Positions 24,367-33,508 of a stretch of 43,027 nt of DNA are shown piece by piece. The stretch is from Bacteroidetes bacterium MedPE-SWsnd-G1. GTDB lineage: Bacteria > Bacteroidota > Bacteroidia > Flavobacteriales > Flavobacteriaceae. Positions within the stretch are counted from its first letter, which is position 1, and every line of letters starts with the position of its first letter. The notes under the pieces were generated by a model. That model was given only the letters and a program-made list of their open reading frames with translations. It was not told the DNA's origin and ran no database searches. Made by a program: the position numbers and the translations under genes. Location: positions 1 through 43,027 of the forward strand of contig MPDD01000021.1 of the NCBI GenBank assembly GCA_001874265.1. The letters are read 5' to 3'.

Positions 24367-27267
24367 CTACAGCAAAGCTTCTAATAAAACCGTAGCAGGA
24401 TGAACAGCTTTTTGTTGCGTTCCATCTTTTATTTGATGGCGACAACTTGTACCAGACGCAACCAAAATAGCGTCTTTATGAAGATTTCTGACTTTAGGAA
24501 ACAAAGAACCTTCTCCAATTTCCATGCTAATATCGAAATGTTCTTTTTCAAATCCGAAAGATCCGGCCATGCCACAGCAGCCTGTTGCTAGAATAGACAC
24601 TTTATAATTTGAAGGAAGGTTTAGCATATTAAATGCAGGATGCATACCGACCAATGATTTTTGATGGCAGTGACCATGAATTTTAATTTCTTTCGTTTCT
24701 GTAGTAAATAGGTCAGGTGAGACAAGTCCTTTTTCAATTTCATTTGAAACGAATTCCTCTAAAGTTAAACAGTGTTTAGCCAATTTTTCGGCATTAGATT
24801 TATCATCTACTATTCGAATATATTCATCTCTAAAGGTAAGTATGGTAGATGGACCAATTCCAATTAACGGTGTTTGTTCTGAAATGAATTCTTTAAAAAT
24901 TGAAACGTTGGTGTTAGCTACTTTTTTAAATTCATTCAAGAATCCTTTTGAAACCAAACTTCTTCCACTTTCTTCATGTTGAACGGTTAAAACATTATAA
25001 CCTAATTTACTAAGTAATTTATATGTGTCAATTCCTATTTGAACTTCATTATAATTGATAAATTCATCAACAAATAAATATACTTGTTTGTTTGAAGGAC
25101 TTGGAGTTGATTGTTTAGAAAGCCATTTTCTAAAAGTAGTTTTTTCTATTTTTGGAATACTTCTACCATTTGGAAAACCAAGTATATTCTTGGTTATTGA
25201 ACTTTGTAATATGGTATTTGTAATATTTGGAAATTTGCTTCCTAGTTGATTGTATTTATTGTTAAAGGCAAATAATTTATCTCTTAAACTTGGGCGATTT
25301 TCTTTATGATATTGAAATAAAAATTCCGCTTTTAAAGTTGCTACATCTACATTACTTGGGCATTCACTAGCACAAGCCTTACAACTTAAACAAAGATCAA
25401 ACACCTGTTTGAGTTCTTTGTGATCAAATTTATTCGTTTTATCAGAATTGGTTAAAAATTCTCGCAAGGTATTTGCTCTGGCTCTTGTGGTGTCTTTTTC
25501 ATTTTTTGTGGCGCGATAACTAGGACACATAGTTCCTCCTGCTTCTACAGATTTCCTGCAGTCACCAGAACCATTGCACTTTTCAGTGGCCTTTAGAATT
25601 CCTTCAGAATCAGAAAAATCGAAAATGGTCTCGATTATTGGTTCTTCTCTTCCAACTTTATATCTGAAAGACTCATCCATTGGGAAGGCATCTGTAATCT
25701 TCCCTTTATTAAATATGATATCTGGATCAAAACTATGTTTTATGCGCTTTAACAATTTATAGTTTTTATTACCAATCATTAAAGGAATGAACTCCGCTCG
25801 TACAATTCCATCTCCATGTTCACCACTAAAAGATCCACCATATTTTTTAACAAGTTTAGCGGTCTTTGTGGTTATTTCTCTAAATAAAACAACGTCTTCT
25901 TTCTTCTTTAAATTTAGAATAGGTCTCAAGTGAATTTCTCCAGCTCCTGCGTGCGCGTAATAAACAGCTTCTTGATTATAGTCTTCCATCATTTTAGAAA
26001 ACTCAGCAATATAATCAGGTAAATCACCTAATTCAACAGCAGTATCTTCAATACACGCCACAGCTTTGTTGTCTCCAACAATATTACCTAATAGCCCTAA
26101 GCCAGCTTTTCTTAATTCAAAGGCCTTCGCAATATCATTTCCTTTTAGAATTGGAAATGCATATCCAAATTCATGTGTTTCTAAATCATCAATTAGTTTT
26201 AAGGCAAGTTTTTCGGTTTTTACCATATTGTCAGAAGATACCTCTAGCATTAATACCGCTTTTGGATCTCCTTCAATAAAAAAACGATTTTTTAACTGTT
26301 CTCTGTTTTTTTTGGTACAATCTAAAATGGTTTTATCCATTAATTCACACATGTATAAATTGTGCTTCATTGCAACAACGACGGCCTCCATACTTTCATG
26401 GATACTTTCAAAATGTACCGCAACCAATAAACTTTGAGTAGGAGGAAGGGGATCTAACTGTAGTGTAATTTCTGTTGTGAATGCTAATGTGCCTTCACTT
26501 CCGGATAATATATCACAAAGATTAACATTTGGTTCAGAACCTCCGAACAAAGATGACTTTAATAGACCATCAACATTATAACCCGTGTTTCTTCTATGAA
26601 TAGTTTCTTTTGGGAATTCTTTTTTTATTTCTTGTTGATGTTCTTCAACAATTAATTCATCATGAATGGATTTATAAATCTTACTTTCAAGAACGGTTCC
26701 CCTTGTTTTGGAAATGAATGACTCATTTGATATAGTCTCAAAGGTTGCCTCAGAGCCATCCGAAAGTATAGTTTTTAATACGAGCACTTTATCTCGAGTA
26801 GTTCCATACTGAATAGAAGTTGTTCCAGATGAATTGTTACCTACCATTCCGCCAATCATACATCTGTTCGATGTAGAAGTATTTGGTCCAAAAAACAATC
26901 CAAATGACTTTAAAAATCTATTAAGATCATCACGAATTACTCCAGGTTGAACCGTTACAGTTTTGGCTTGCTTATCTATTGAAATTATTTTAGTGAAGTG
27001 CTTGGAGATATCAACTATAATTCCATCTCCTACACACTGCCCCGCAAGAGATGTGCCTGCAGTTCTTGGAATTAGTGTTGTTTTATTTTGATGCGCAAAA
27101 CCAATTAAACTCTTAATATCCTCTTTGTTTTTAGGATAAGCAACTGCTAATGGTAATTTTCTGTAAACTGAAGCATCGGTAGCGTAAATTGCTTTATGTA
27201 AATCGTCATAAAATAATTCACCTTGAAGTTGATTAGAAAGATTAGATAGTAGGTCGTTGTTATGCAT
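24367..27267 (-). CDS. FAD-linked oxidase fused to Fe-S (GlcF/CCG-type) domain; D-lactate/glycolate dehydrogenase-like
   Basis: 966 residues. The N-terminal PCMH FAD-binding domain (~30-170) has PRTAGTSLAGQCVGDGIIVD, and the FAD-oxidase C-terminal domain is at ~200-530 (YYAHAGAGEIHLRP, SGEHGDGIVRAEF). A ferredoxin-like region follows, with CNGSGDCRKS, then MCPSYRATKNE, and a complete CLSCKACASECP cluster site. CCG domain motifs GHCHQKS and TGCCGMAGSFG close it. The fusion joins what E. coli splits into GlcD and GlcF. It should oxidise a 2-hydroxy acid (D-lactate, glycolate or D-2-hydroxyglutarate) and pass electrons to the respiratory chain. It follows the PrcB gene by 17 nt. Confidence 0.93.
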   Translation of the reverse strand: MHNNDLLSNLSNQLQGELFYDDLHKAIYATDASVYRKLPLAVAYPKNKEDIKSLIGFAHQNKTTLIPRTAGTSLAGQCVGDGIIVDISKHFTKIISIDKQAKTVTVQPGVIRDDLNRFLKSFGLFFGPNTSTSNRCMIGGMVGNNSSGTTSIQYGTTRDKVLVLKTILSDGSEATFETISNESFISKTRGTVLESKIYKSIHDELIVEEHQQEIKKEFPKETIHRRNTGYNVDGLLKSSLFGGSEPNVNLCDILSGSEGTLAFTTEITLQLDPLPPTQSLLVAVHFESIHESMEAVVVAMKHNLYMCELMDKTILDCTKKNREQLKNRFFIEGDPKAVLMLEVSSDNMVKTEKLALKLIDDLETHEFGYAFPILKGNDIAKAFELRKAGLGLLGNIVGDNKAVACIEDTAVELGDLPDYIAEFSKMMEDYNQEAVYYAHAGAGEIHLRPILNLKKKEDVVLFREITTKTAKLVKKYGGSFSGEHGDGIVRAEFIPLMIGNKNYKLLKRIKHSFDPDIIFNKGKITDAFPMDESFRYKVGREEPIIETIFDFSDSEGILKATEKCNGSGDCRKSVEAGGTMCPSYRATKNEKDTTRARANTLREFLTNSDKTNKFDHKELKQVFDLCLSCKACASECPSNVDVATLKAEFLFQYHKENRPSLRDKLFAFNNKYNQLGSKFPNITNTILQSSITKNILGFPNGRSIPKIEKTTFRKWLSKQSTPSPSNKQVYLFVDEFINYNEVQIGIDTYKLLSKLGYNVLTVQHEESGRSLVSKGFLNEFKKVANTNVSIFKEFISEQTPLIGIGPSTILTFRDEYIRIVDDKSNAEKLAKHCLTLEEFVSNEIEKGLVSPDLFTTETKEIKIHGHCHQKSLVGMHPAFNMLNLPSNYKVSILATGCCGMAGSFGFEKEHFDISMEIGEGSLFPKVRNLHKDAILVASGTSCRHQIKDGTQQKAVHPATVLLEALL

Positions 27268-27284
27268 TATGTAAAAATAAACAA

Positions 27285-27719
27285 CTATTTAAAAACAATA
27301 CTTTTTTCAGTTCTAGGAATTTTGCAAAAGTAATAAGGTTGTGTCATTGCACTTGTAGCCATGCCATCTGGTGCGTTTGTTTGTACAAATACCTGAACTT
27401 CATCTATAGTTTCTATAATTTTCGTAATTGAAATAGCATGGCCGCCTGTTGTTTTTTCTCCTAAAAATAAGGCAAGAATTAATTCTTTTTCAAAATCGAT
27501 TTTAGGAATTGGAAAGCCGGGTTTACGAACTTTATTTATTTGAGTATAAACGGTTTTTAATTCATCTTGATTTTTAACAATGATAAATTCATTGTTTAAA
27601 TAGCCACCATTACTTCCTTGAACTAAAGTTTCAAATTGTATTTCTTGTGTGTAATTTTGCTGTTTACCGCTTGCACACCCAAAAATTAAGAATGTAATAA
27701 TGTATAATACGTATTTCAT
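27285..27719 (-). CDS. PrcB-domain lipoprotein
   Basis: 144 residues. The lipoprotein signal ends in lipobox IFGC (Cys15). The mature part matches the C-terminal domain of PrcB, the subunit paired with PrcA in the Treponema dentilis-type dentilisin protease complex: EFIIVKNQDELKTVYTQIN, IDFEKELILALFLG and GGHAISITKI. There is no PrcA-like protease nearby, so the name describes the fold only. It overlaps the CsaA-like stop by 1 nt. Confidence 0.82.
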   Translation of the reverse strand: MKYVLYIITFLIFGCASGKQQNYTQEIQFETLVQGSNGGYLNNEFIIVKNQDELKTVYTQINKVRKPGFPIPKIDFEKELILALFLGEKTTGGHAISITKIIETIDEVQVFVQTNAPDGMATSAMTQPYYFCKIPRTEKSIVFK

Positions 27720-28057
27720 TAGGTTATTTGTTCTCCATTTTTAATTTGTGGTGTTGCACTCTGCAATAAAATAACATCGGCACCATTTTGTATTCCTAAC
27801 ACTAAAACTTCACTAGAAAAATTAGCAATTTGTCTAGGCTCAAAGTTTACAACTGCTGATACTTGTTTGCCAATCAATTCTTCTTTTGAATATAAGGTTG
27901 TTATTTGCGCACTAGAATTTTTAAAACCTAACGCACCAAAATCAATGATTAATTGATAGGCAGGTTTTCTTGCTTTAGGAAAATCATTCACTTCCAGAAT
28001 TGTGCCAATTCTTAAATCCACTTTTGTGAAATCTTCAAATGAAATAATTGGTTTCAT
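27719..28057 (-). CDS. CsaA-like tRNA-binding domain protein
   Basis: 112 residues, an OB-fold tRNA-binding domain: FTKVDLRIGTILEVNDFPKA, GKQVSAVVNFEPRQIANF and SEVLVLGIQNGADVILL. CsaA proteins are cytoplasmic homodimers proposed as export chaperones. Length and motif order match. It begins 6 nt after the OmpA-family gene, whose product is exported, and overlaps the PrcB-like gene by 1 nt (TAATG). Confidence 0.93.
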   Translation of the reverse strand: MKPIISFEDFTKVDLRIGTILEVNDFPKARKPAYQLIIDFGALGFKNSSAQITTLYSKEELIGKQVSAVVNFEPRQIANFSSEVLVLGIQNGADVILLQSATPQIKNGEQIT

Positions 28058-28063
28058 AAGTTC

Positions 28064-30712
28064 TTATCTTGTTACAATAAATTCAATTCTTCTATTCTCT
28101 AAATGCTCCGTTTCACTACAATTTACACCATTGGCACATCTATTTAGCAATTCCGTTTCTCCATATCCTTTGCCCGTTAATCTGTCAGAATTTATACCTC
28201 TTTCAATTAAGAATGATAATATAGATTGCGCTCTTTGTTCAGATAGGCTTAAATTGTAATTATCTGGTGCACGACTATCGGTATGAACACCGATATCTAC
28301 TTTTATTTCTGGATTTCTATTCATTATGGCAACCACTTTATTCAGTTCTATTGCCGCATCTTCACGTATATCGGATTCATTTAAGTCAAAATCTATTTGA
28401 TTTGTAATAATCATTAAATTATCACGAACCATTTCAAAATCTAATTTAGTTTCTAGAATAATTGAAACGATTGTATTTTCGCCATGCACATTATTGGTGT
28501 CTATTATTTTGGAATCAATAGAATAATCTTTAGTTGTTGCACTAATTTTATAATTAGAATTACAATCTACTTCAAAACTGAAAGCACCATCAGAAGTCGT
28601 AGTTAAATTAGAAACTACCTGATTATTTTCAATTAAATCCACACTTATATTAGACATCGGCACTTTTGTTCTAGAGTTGGTAACCGTACCTGAAATGATT
28701 TGTGTACAAATTGTAGATTTCAAATTAAAATCAATGCGATGATTTTCCTTTTGTACATCTGTAGAAGTAAACTCTGAAATTGCAGTTTCAAAGTCTATCA
28801 TAGAAACTTCTAATCTATAATCAGTTTCACATTTAATGTTAATATGGAAATTTCCGTTGGTGTTTGAATTTACCGTTGCAACTATGGTATTACTTTCATC
28901 ATATAAATTTACCGTTGCATTAACGATAGGTAATCCATCCAACTCATTGTTAATTCTACCTCGTACAATTTGCTCACATTCAATAGGTGTCAATGAGTTA
29001 CTTATCAAAATTCTGGTGTTATGTATTGATGATTTGCTAACATCAAATACTCGTTCTTCATATCCCAATTTATCCGTAGCAATTTTATAATTATCATTGC
29101 AAGGAGCAGTAATAGAATAATAGCCGTTTACATCTGTTTCAGTTGCGCTTACTTGGGTGTTATTTTCAATTAAGTATATTTTAACACCAGCAAGAGCACT
29201 TTTTGTATTAATGTCGTTAATTATACCAGTTAACAATACATCACATGGTATTTTAGGCATTATTATATTTTGGGTAGTTTTTCCACCTGTAAAACGGGTT
29301 GTTTTTAATTCAAAATAAGATTCTTCAAAATTGTTTAGGCGTGCTGTTACGCGGTAATGGTTGTTGCATTTTAATTGGAATGAATATTTGCCATCTGGAT
29401 TTAAATCATAGGAGCCAATGTTTTGACCATTTTCATAGAGCGTTATCTTGGCATCCGCCATAATAGAATTGCTTTCATTTAAAATAGTCCCTTCGACGGT
29501 TTGAATACATTCATTATCATCTTCAACTTTCATTGCAGTTGCAACAATTACAGGAGGGGTGATGCTGTCGGAAATTACTTTAGTTAAAGTATCCTGTTTT
29601 TTAACTATAGAAACCGTATCGACCTTTATGGTATCTAATTGTTCTTCTTTAGGGACAATCGCAACATTTGATTCCTTATCAATCGTTTTGAAATCTTCAA
29701 TTTCTACAATAGTATTCGCAGATATATCTTCAGCACTAACGATTTCCTCAACTTCTTCCTCTTCTAGAATTGTTTCCTCCTTAATTATATTCTTAAAAGT
29801 GTATATATCGGCATCACCTACACTTTCTTTTCTGGTAGAGGTTAAGTACCCAATGTTTTTTGAATTGCTATATATAAGTGAAAAATCATCGGCCTCACTG
29901 TTTATTGGCGCTCCCAAATTTTTTGGTGTATTTGTAAAGAGTTCATAAATTGGAATTCTAAACACATCGAATGCACCGAATCCACCATGGCCATCAGAAG
30001 AAAAATAAAGAAAGTCATCTTCGCTAATAAATGGAAATAACTCATTTCTACTTGTATTTACTCGACTTCCTAAATTTACAGCTTTTCCATAGGTGCCATC
30101 AGAATTTATTGTTATCACAAATAAATCAAATTCTCCCTTTGATCCTTCCATGTTTGAAGCAAAATACAGTTTGTTTCCTGTTTTGTTTAAAGTAGGATTT
30201 GTTACAGAATGATAATCGCTATTTATTGGCAGAGAGCTTACATTGGATAATGAACCTTTTTCATCAATATCTGCCCTATAAATTTTTAATATATGTGTAT
30301 TATCTGCCTCCTTCTTAAAATACTTTCCGTAATCATCTTGTATATAATTGTTTCTTGTGAAATAAACCGTTTTATAATCAGGTGTAAATGCAAGGTTCGC
30401 TTCGAGAATAGGATTGTTTTCTGATGTGCCAAACTCTGATATATCTGAAATTGTACCATCGGCAAGTATGCTGCCGGTATATAATCGAAGTCCCATATGT
30501 CTATTGTTTCTTCGATCCCTTTTCTTTTCTGTCTTATTGATTTTTGATGAGGCAAAAATTACTTTCCCATTGTTATAAAATTTCACACCTAACTCAGCAT
30601 ACTCTGTGTTTACTGAAAGGTTTCTAACCTCTAATGGTTTCAGAGGTTGGCTATTAACTCCAACAAAGGATAAAAGGATTAAATAAAAGAAAGCAATTTT
30701 TATCTGGTTCAT
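28064..30712 (-). CDS. OmpA-family protein with PD40 propeller and four CarboxypepD_reg-like repeats
   Basis: 882 residues with a signal peptide (IAFFYLILLSFVGVNS). PD40/WD40-like repeats occupy ~30-300 (NPTLNKTGNKLYFASNMEG, FISEDDFLYFSSDGHGG). A low-complexity acidic/Val-rich linker spans ~310-395. Four ~90-residue beta-sandwich repeats begin near residues 400, 489, 578 and 669, each with two Cys. The C-terminal OmpA peptidoglycan-binding domain (~770-882) has VHTDSRAPDNYNLSLSEQRA and ENRRIEFIVTR. Similar proteins sit beside PorP-like barrels in gliding/T9SS loci, but no PorP is adjacent here. It overlaps the Mpo1-like gene by 4 nt. Confidence 0.9.
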   Translation of the reverse strand: MNQIKIAFFYLILLSFVGVNSQPLKPLEVRNLSVNTEYAELGVKFYNNGKVIFASSKINKTEKKRDRRNNRHMGLRLYTGSILADGTISDISEFGTSENNPILEANLAFTPDYKTVYFTRNNYIQDDYGKYFKKEADNTHILKIYRADIDEKGSLSNVSSLPINSDYHSVTNPTLNKTGNKLYFASNMEGSKGEFDLFVITINSDGTYGKAVNLGSRVNTSRNELFPFISEDDFLYFSSDGHGGFGAFDVFRIPIYELFTNTPKNLGAPINSEADDFSLIYSNSKNIGYLTSTRKESVGDADIYTFKNIIKEETILEEEEVEEIVSAEDISANTIVEIEDFKTIDKESNVAIVPKEEQLDTIKVDTVSIVKKQDTLTKVISDSITPPVIVATAMKVEDDNECIQTVEGTILNESNSIMADAKITLYENGQNIGSYDLNPDGKYSFQLKCNNHYRVTARLNNFEESYFELKTTRFTGGKTTQNIIMPKIPCDVLLTGIINDINTKSALAGVKIYLIENNTQVSATETDVNGYYSITAPCNDNYKIATDKLGYEERVFDVSKSSIHNTRILISNSLTPIECEQIVRGRINNELDGLPIVNATVNLYDESNTIVATVNSNTNGNFHINIKCETDYRLEVSMIDFETAISEFTSTDVQKENHRIDFNLKSTICTQIISGTVTNSRTKVPMSNISVDLIENNQVVSNLTTTSDGAFSFEVDCNSNYKISATTKDYSIDSKIIDTNNVHGENTIVSIILETKLDFEMVRDNLMIITNQIDFDLNESDIREDAAIELNKVVAIMNRNPEIKVDIGVHTDSRAPDNYNLSLSEQRAQSILSFLIERGINSDRLTGKGYGETELLNRCANGVNCSETEHLENRRIEFIVTR

Positions 30713-31173
30713 TTTTTACTGGTCACCTTTTTTATAACCCAAGCCGGACCTATTAATAAAAATTGAAGGTCTTGTAAAAATGAAGGTTTCGCACCTTCTA
30801 TTTTATGACCATAAAACTGTCCAATCCATGCAATTATAAAAATTGCTAATGAAGCGTAAAACAAATTTGTAACTGTTCCTAAGTAGTAATTACCGTATAA
30901 GCAAATTATAGAAAAAATAAGTATTTTTAAAAACATACTAAATGATAATCGTAAGTAAAAAAACAAACTGAAAACTAAAAAGACTACTGCCCAATTTTCG
31001 AAAACAGGTAGATTTAAATTAAGAGTATTCTCAATTATTCCGGCAGGAATCGACATGATCAAACCAATTATACTAAAATAAATAACCGGTACACAAACAA
31101 AATGGATTAATTGATTTGTTTTATTTTGATGACTAACTGCATATTCATCAAACCATTGATTGAGAGTCTTCAT
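30709..31173 (-). CDS. Mpo1-like (DUF962, YGL010w family) membrane protein
   Basis: 154 residues. The family start MKTLNQWFDEYAVSHQN then NQLIHFVCVPVIYFSIIGL is clear, with a second conserved block IAWIGQFYGHKIEGAKPSFL. About four membrane helices. Yeast Mpo1 is an Fe2+ dioxygenase in 2-hydroxy fatty acid alpha-oxidation; the His residues here are compatible, but activity in bacteria is inferred. It heads a five-gene minus-strand run ending with the 2-hydroxy-acid dehydrogenase-like gene. Confidence 0.87.
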   Translation of the reverse strand: MKTLNQWFDEYAVSHQNKTNQLIHFVCVPVIYFSIIGLIMSIPAGIIENTLNLNLPVFENWAVVFLVFSLFFYLRLSFSMFLKILIFSIICLYGNYYLGTVTNLFYASLAIFIIAWIGQFYGHKIEGAKPSFLQDLQFLLIGPAWVIKKVTSKK

Positions 31174-31180
31174 TATTTCT

Positions 31181-31188
31181 TAATTTTG
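31181..31188 (+). promoter_or_regulatory. -7 promoter element of the redoxin gene
   Basis: TAATTTTG, exact TAnnTTTG, 30 nt before the ATG at 31219. Confidence 0.45.
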
Positions 31189-31218
31189 ATGATATAAACT
31201 TACAAATAAAATCTTATA

Positions 31219-31779
31219 ATGGCTAGAACTCCATCAAATATGATTCCATTAAATTCTGTGGCATCAAATTTTAATTTATTAGACACAATTTCAGGAGAAT
31301 TTAAAGATTTAAATAACTTAAAGGGTCCAAAAGGAACGGTTTTGTTTTTTATATGTAATCATTGTCCATTTGTAATTCATGTGAATGAAGAATTGGTAAA
31401 ATTGGCAAATGATTATTTGGTAAAAGGAATTCAATTTGTTGCCATTTCTTCTAATGATGTAATGAATTACCCCCAAGATAGTCCAGAATTAATGAAAAAG
31501 CAAGGAGAGATTTTAAAATATCCGTTCCCTTATTTATATGATGAAACTCAGGAAGTGGCTAAGGCCTATGATGCTGCCTGTACACCGGATTTTTATTTAT
31601 TTGATGGTAATTTAAAATTAGTATACAGAGGGCAGTTGGACGATTCCAGACCTGGAAACGGAATGCCTGTTACGGGAGAAGATATGCGAAATGCATTGGA
31701 TTGTTTATTAGGAGAAAAAGAGAACACGAAGCCACAAAAACCAAGTATAGGCTGTAATATAAAGTGGAAAATTAAGTAA
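31219..31779 (+). CDS. thioredoxin-fold redoxin (AhpC/TSA-like)
   Basis: 186 residues, no signal peptide. A thioredoxin fold with FFICNHCPFVIHVNEELVKL carries the CxxC pair CNHC. This CNHCPFV form marks a widespread peroxiredoxin/thioredoxin-like family of unknown precise substrate. The core continues with GIQFVAISSNDVMNYP and ACTPDFYLFDGNLKLVYRG. It probably reduces peroxide or disulfides in the cytoplasm. Single gene with its own promoter. Confidence 0.9.
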   Translation: MARTPSNMIPLNSVASNFNLLDTISGEFKDLNNLKGPKGTVLFFICNHCPFVIHVNEELVKLANDYLVKGIQFVAISSNDVMNYPQDSPELMKKQGEILKYPFPYLYDETQEVAKAYDAACTPDFYLFDGNLKLVYRGQLDDSRPGNGMPVTGEDMRNALDCLLGEKENTKPQKPSIGCNIKWKIK

Positions 31780-31782
31780 AAA

Positions 31783-32280
31783 TTACGAATTTGTATTTTG
31801 AAACTTTAATTGCCAAAACCCAACATCTACCCAGTTATCAAATTTAAAGCCTACTTCTTTAAAATGTGCCACTTTTTTAAAGCCGAAGTTTTCATGTAAT
31901 TTTATACTCGCATCATTAGGTAAAGATAGGCCACCAACAACGGTATGGTAATTACTAGCGAGCAATTCATTTAGCAAAACTGTATATAATTTGGTCCCAA
32001 TTCCTTTGTTGTGTATGTTATACTTAACATAAACGGTACTCTCAACTGTTTGTTTATATGCAGGTTTTTCTCGCCATTTGTTGGCATAAGCATATCCCAA
32101 AATCGTATCGTTTTCTTCATAAACGATAAAAGGGTATTTCTTTTGAATATTTCTTATTCTGGCTACAAAATCACTTTCTAAAAAAGGAGTTTTATCAAAC
32201 GTAACTATAGAATTTAGAACGTAGTAATTGTAAATGGCAACAATTTGTTTGGCATCTTTAAGTTGAACCTGACGAATCAT
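31783..32280 (-). CDS. GNAT acetyltransferase, phosphinothricin-acetyltransferase-like
   Basis: 165 residues. Start MIRQVQLKDAKQIVAIYNYYV and the block YAYANKWREKPAYKQTVEST resemble the PAT/Pat-MddA branch of GNAT. Acetyl-CoA motif is NIHNKGIGTKLY. Natural substrates in this branch include methionine sulfone/sulfoximine or amino acid analogues; no herbicide-resistance role is implied. It overlaps the YfiT gene stop by 1 nt (TAATG). Confidence 0.87.
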   Translation of the reverse strand: MIRQVQLKDAKQIVAIYNYYVLNSIVTFDKTPFLESDFVARIRNIQKKYPFIVYEENDTILGYAYANKWREKPAYKQTVESTVYVKYNIHNKGIGTKLYTVLLNELLASNYHTVVGGLSLPNDASIKLHENFGFKKVAHFKEVGFKFDNWVDVGFWQLKFQNTNS

Positions 32281-32810
32281 TATTTCCAGTTATTTCGAAT
32301 CAATAATTGATTGATATGTTCAAAATGGTGTTCACTATGCCAAGCATATATACCGATATTCTTTTTTAAGGTTATTGCATCTCCGGTTTCTGGGTGAATA
32401 AAGGTTTTAGTCAATTGACTTGGAGAAAGACTTTTAAAAAGAAAAACCATTTTTGCATGTAACGCAGTAATATAGTCCAATGCCAAAGTAATCGGAGCAT
32501 TCTTCGTGTCATCTAATTCGGCCCAACGTTCTTCAAAATAGGCTTTTATAATTGGTTTATCTTCAGTTAAAGCCCATTTAAAACGAATATAACTGTTTGT
32601 ATGGCTATCACCAATATGGTGCAAAACTTGTCTTATAGTCCAGCCGTTTGGTCTATATTGAGTATTTAATTGTTCTTCAGATAATGTTGAAGTAAGATCC
32701 TTGAGTTTTTTAGGAAGTTCTTCAATAACTTGAATCCATTTCTGAATATTCTCAGTGGAAATATCTTCTGGGATATTTGCAATTCCGATAGGATACTTTA
32801 ATGCGTACAT
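32280..32810 (-). CDS. YfiT/DinB family putative bacillithiol transferase
   Basis: 176 residues of the DinB-fold YfiT group. Metal-binding His positions appear in RQVLHHIGDSHTNSYIRFKW and in YAWHSEHHFEHI. Conserved DKPIIKAYFEERWAEL also fits. In bacillithiol-producing bacteria these enzymes conjugate the thiol to electrophiles; many Bacteroidota make bacillithiol, but its synthesis genes are not in this window. It is followed by GNAT (1-nt overlap) and begins 1 nt after the TPR lipoprotein gene. Confidence 0.85.
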   Translation of the reverse strand: MYALKYPIGIANIPEDISTENIQKWIQVIEELPKKLKDLTSTLSEEQLNTQYRPNGWTIRQVLHHIGDSHTNSYIRFKWALTEDKPIIKAYFEERWAELDDTKNAPITLALDYITALHAKMVFLFKSLSPSQLTKTFIHPETGDAITLKKNIGIYAWHSEHHFEHINQLLIRNNWK

Positions 32811-32811
32811 T

Positions 32812-33504
32812 TTAATTACCGAATTTTTCTACAATTTGCTTAGCCCGTCTATTTCCAGAATCTAATTCGAGCGCTTTTTTATAATTTGCAATTGATTCAA
32901 GAGTGTCTCCATTTCTTAAAAGAGCTTCTCCCAAACTATCATAAACATTGTCACTTTCAGGATGCAATGCTGCATTTAATTTAAAGATACTAATAGCATG
33001 AGCTATATTATCTTCATTATTCATCACCCGATATCCCATTCTGTTTAAATGTGCTTCTTCAATTATTGGGCTTAAAGAATCTTTACTTTTTATGGTTTTG
33101 TAGGCATCTAAGGCTTTGTCGAATTGTCCATTTTTTAAATAATAACTAGCTGTAAATTCGTCTTTCTCTAATTTCACAAAATCATATGCCATTTGAGATT
33201 CATCTGTCTTTGGAACCAAACAGATATAATATTTATTATCTGCAGGGTTTTTTCTAAATTGAATTTTCTCATTCATTTCTTTTACAAAATAAACGCCATC
33301 ACCTACTTTTAAAGGCTTAATTTTTGTTGCACCACGCCATTTCATAAACCATGAATCATTTTCAATATAAATTTCTAACTCTTCATCGGCGTTAAAAAGG
33401 TATCTTCCAGATATATCCTTTAAAAATGCCGGGTCTTCGGTTGATGTATCACATGAACATATCAATATTAGTAAAAGTGCACAACTAAAAAATTTCATTT
33501 TCAT
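32812..33504 (-). CDS. TPR-repeat lipoprotein
   Basis: About 230 residues from ATG 33504 (or 228 from ATG 33498). The signal peptide ends in lipobox LICSC. The N-terminal half is a beta-rich domain with ISGRYLFNADEELEIYIEN; the C-terminal half (~100-230) has tetratricopeptide-like repeats, clearest in NVYDSLGEALLRNGDTLESI and ANYKKALELDS. Likely a periplasmic or outer-membrane-attached scaffold. A longer frame to 33543 would overlap the barrel gene upstream and lacks a good signal sequence. Confidence 0.8.
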   Translation of the reverse strand: MKMKFFSCALLLILICSCDTSTEDPAFLKDISGRYLFNADEELEIYIENDSWFMKWRGATKIKPLKVGDGVYFVKEMNEKIQFRKNPADNKYYICLVPKTDESQMAYDFVKLEKDEFTASYYLKNGQFDKALDAYKTIKSKDSLSPIIEEAHLNRMGYRVMNNEDNIAHAISIFKLNAALHPESDNVYDSLGEALLRNGDTLESIANYKKALELDSGNRRAKQIVEKFGN

Positions 33505-33508
33505 AATC

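Noticed and set aside
31783..32280. Phosphinothricin resistance gene
   Set aside because: The resemblance is to the general PAT/MddA branch of GNAT; natural substrates are different and nothing nearby supports a resistance role.
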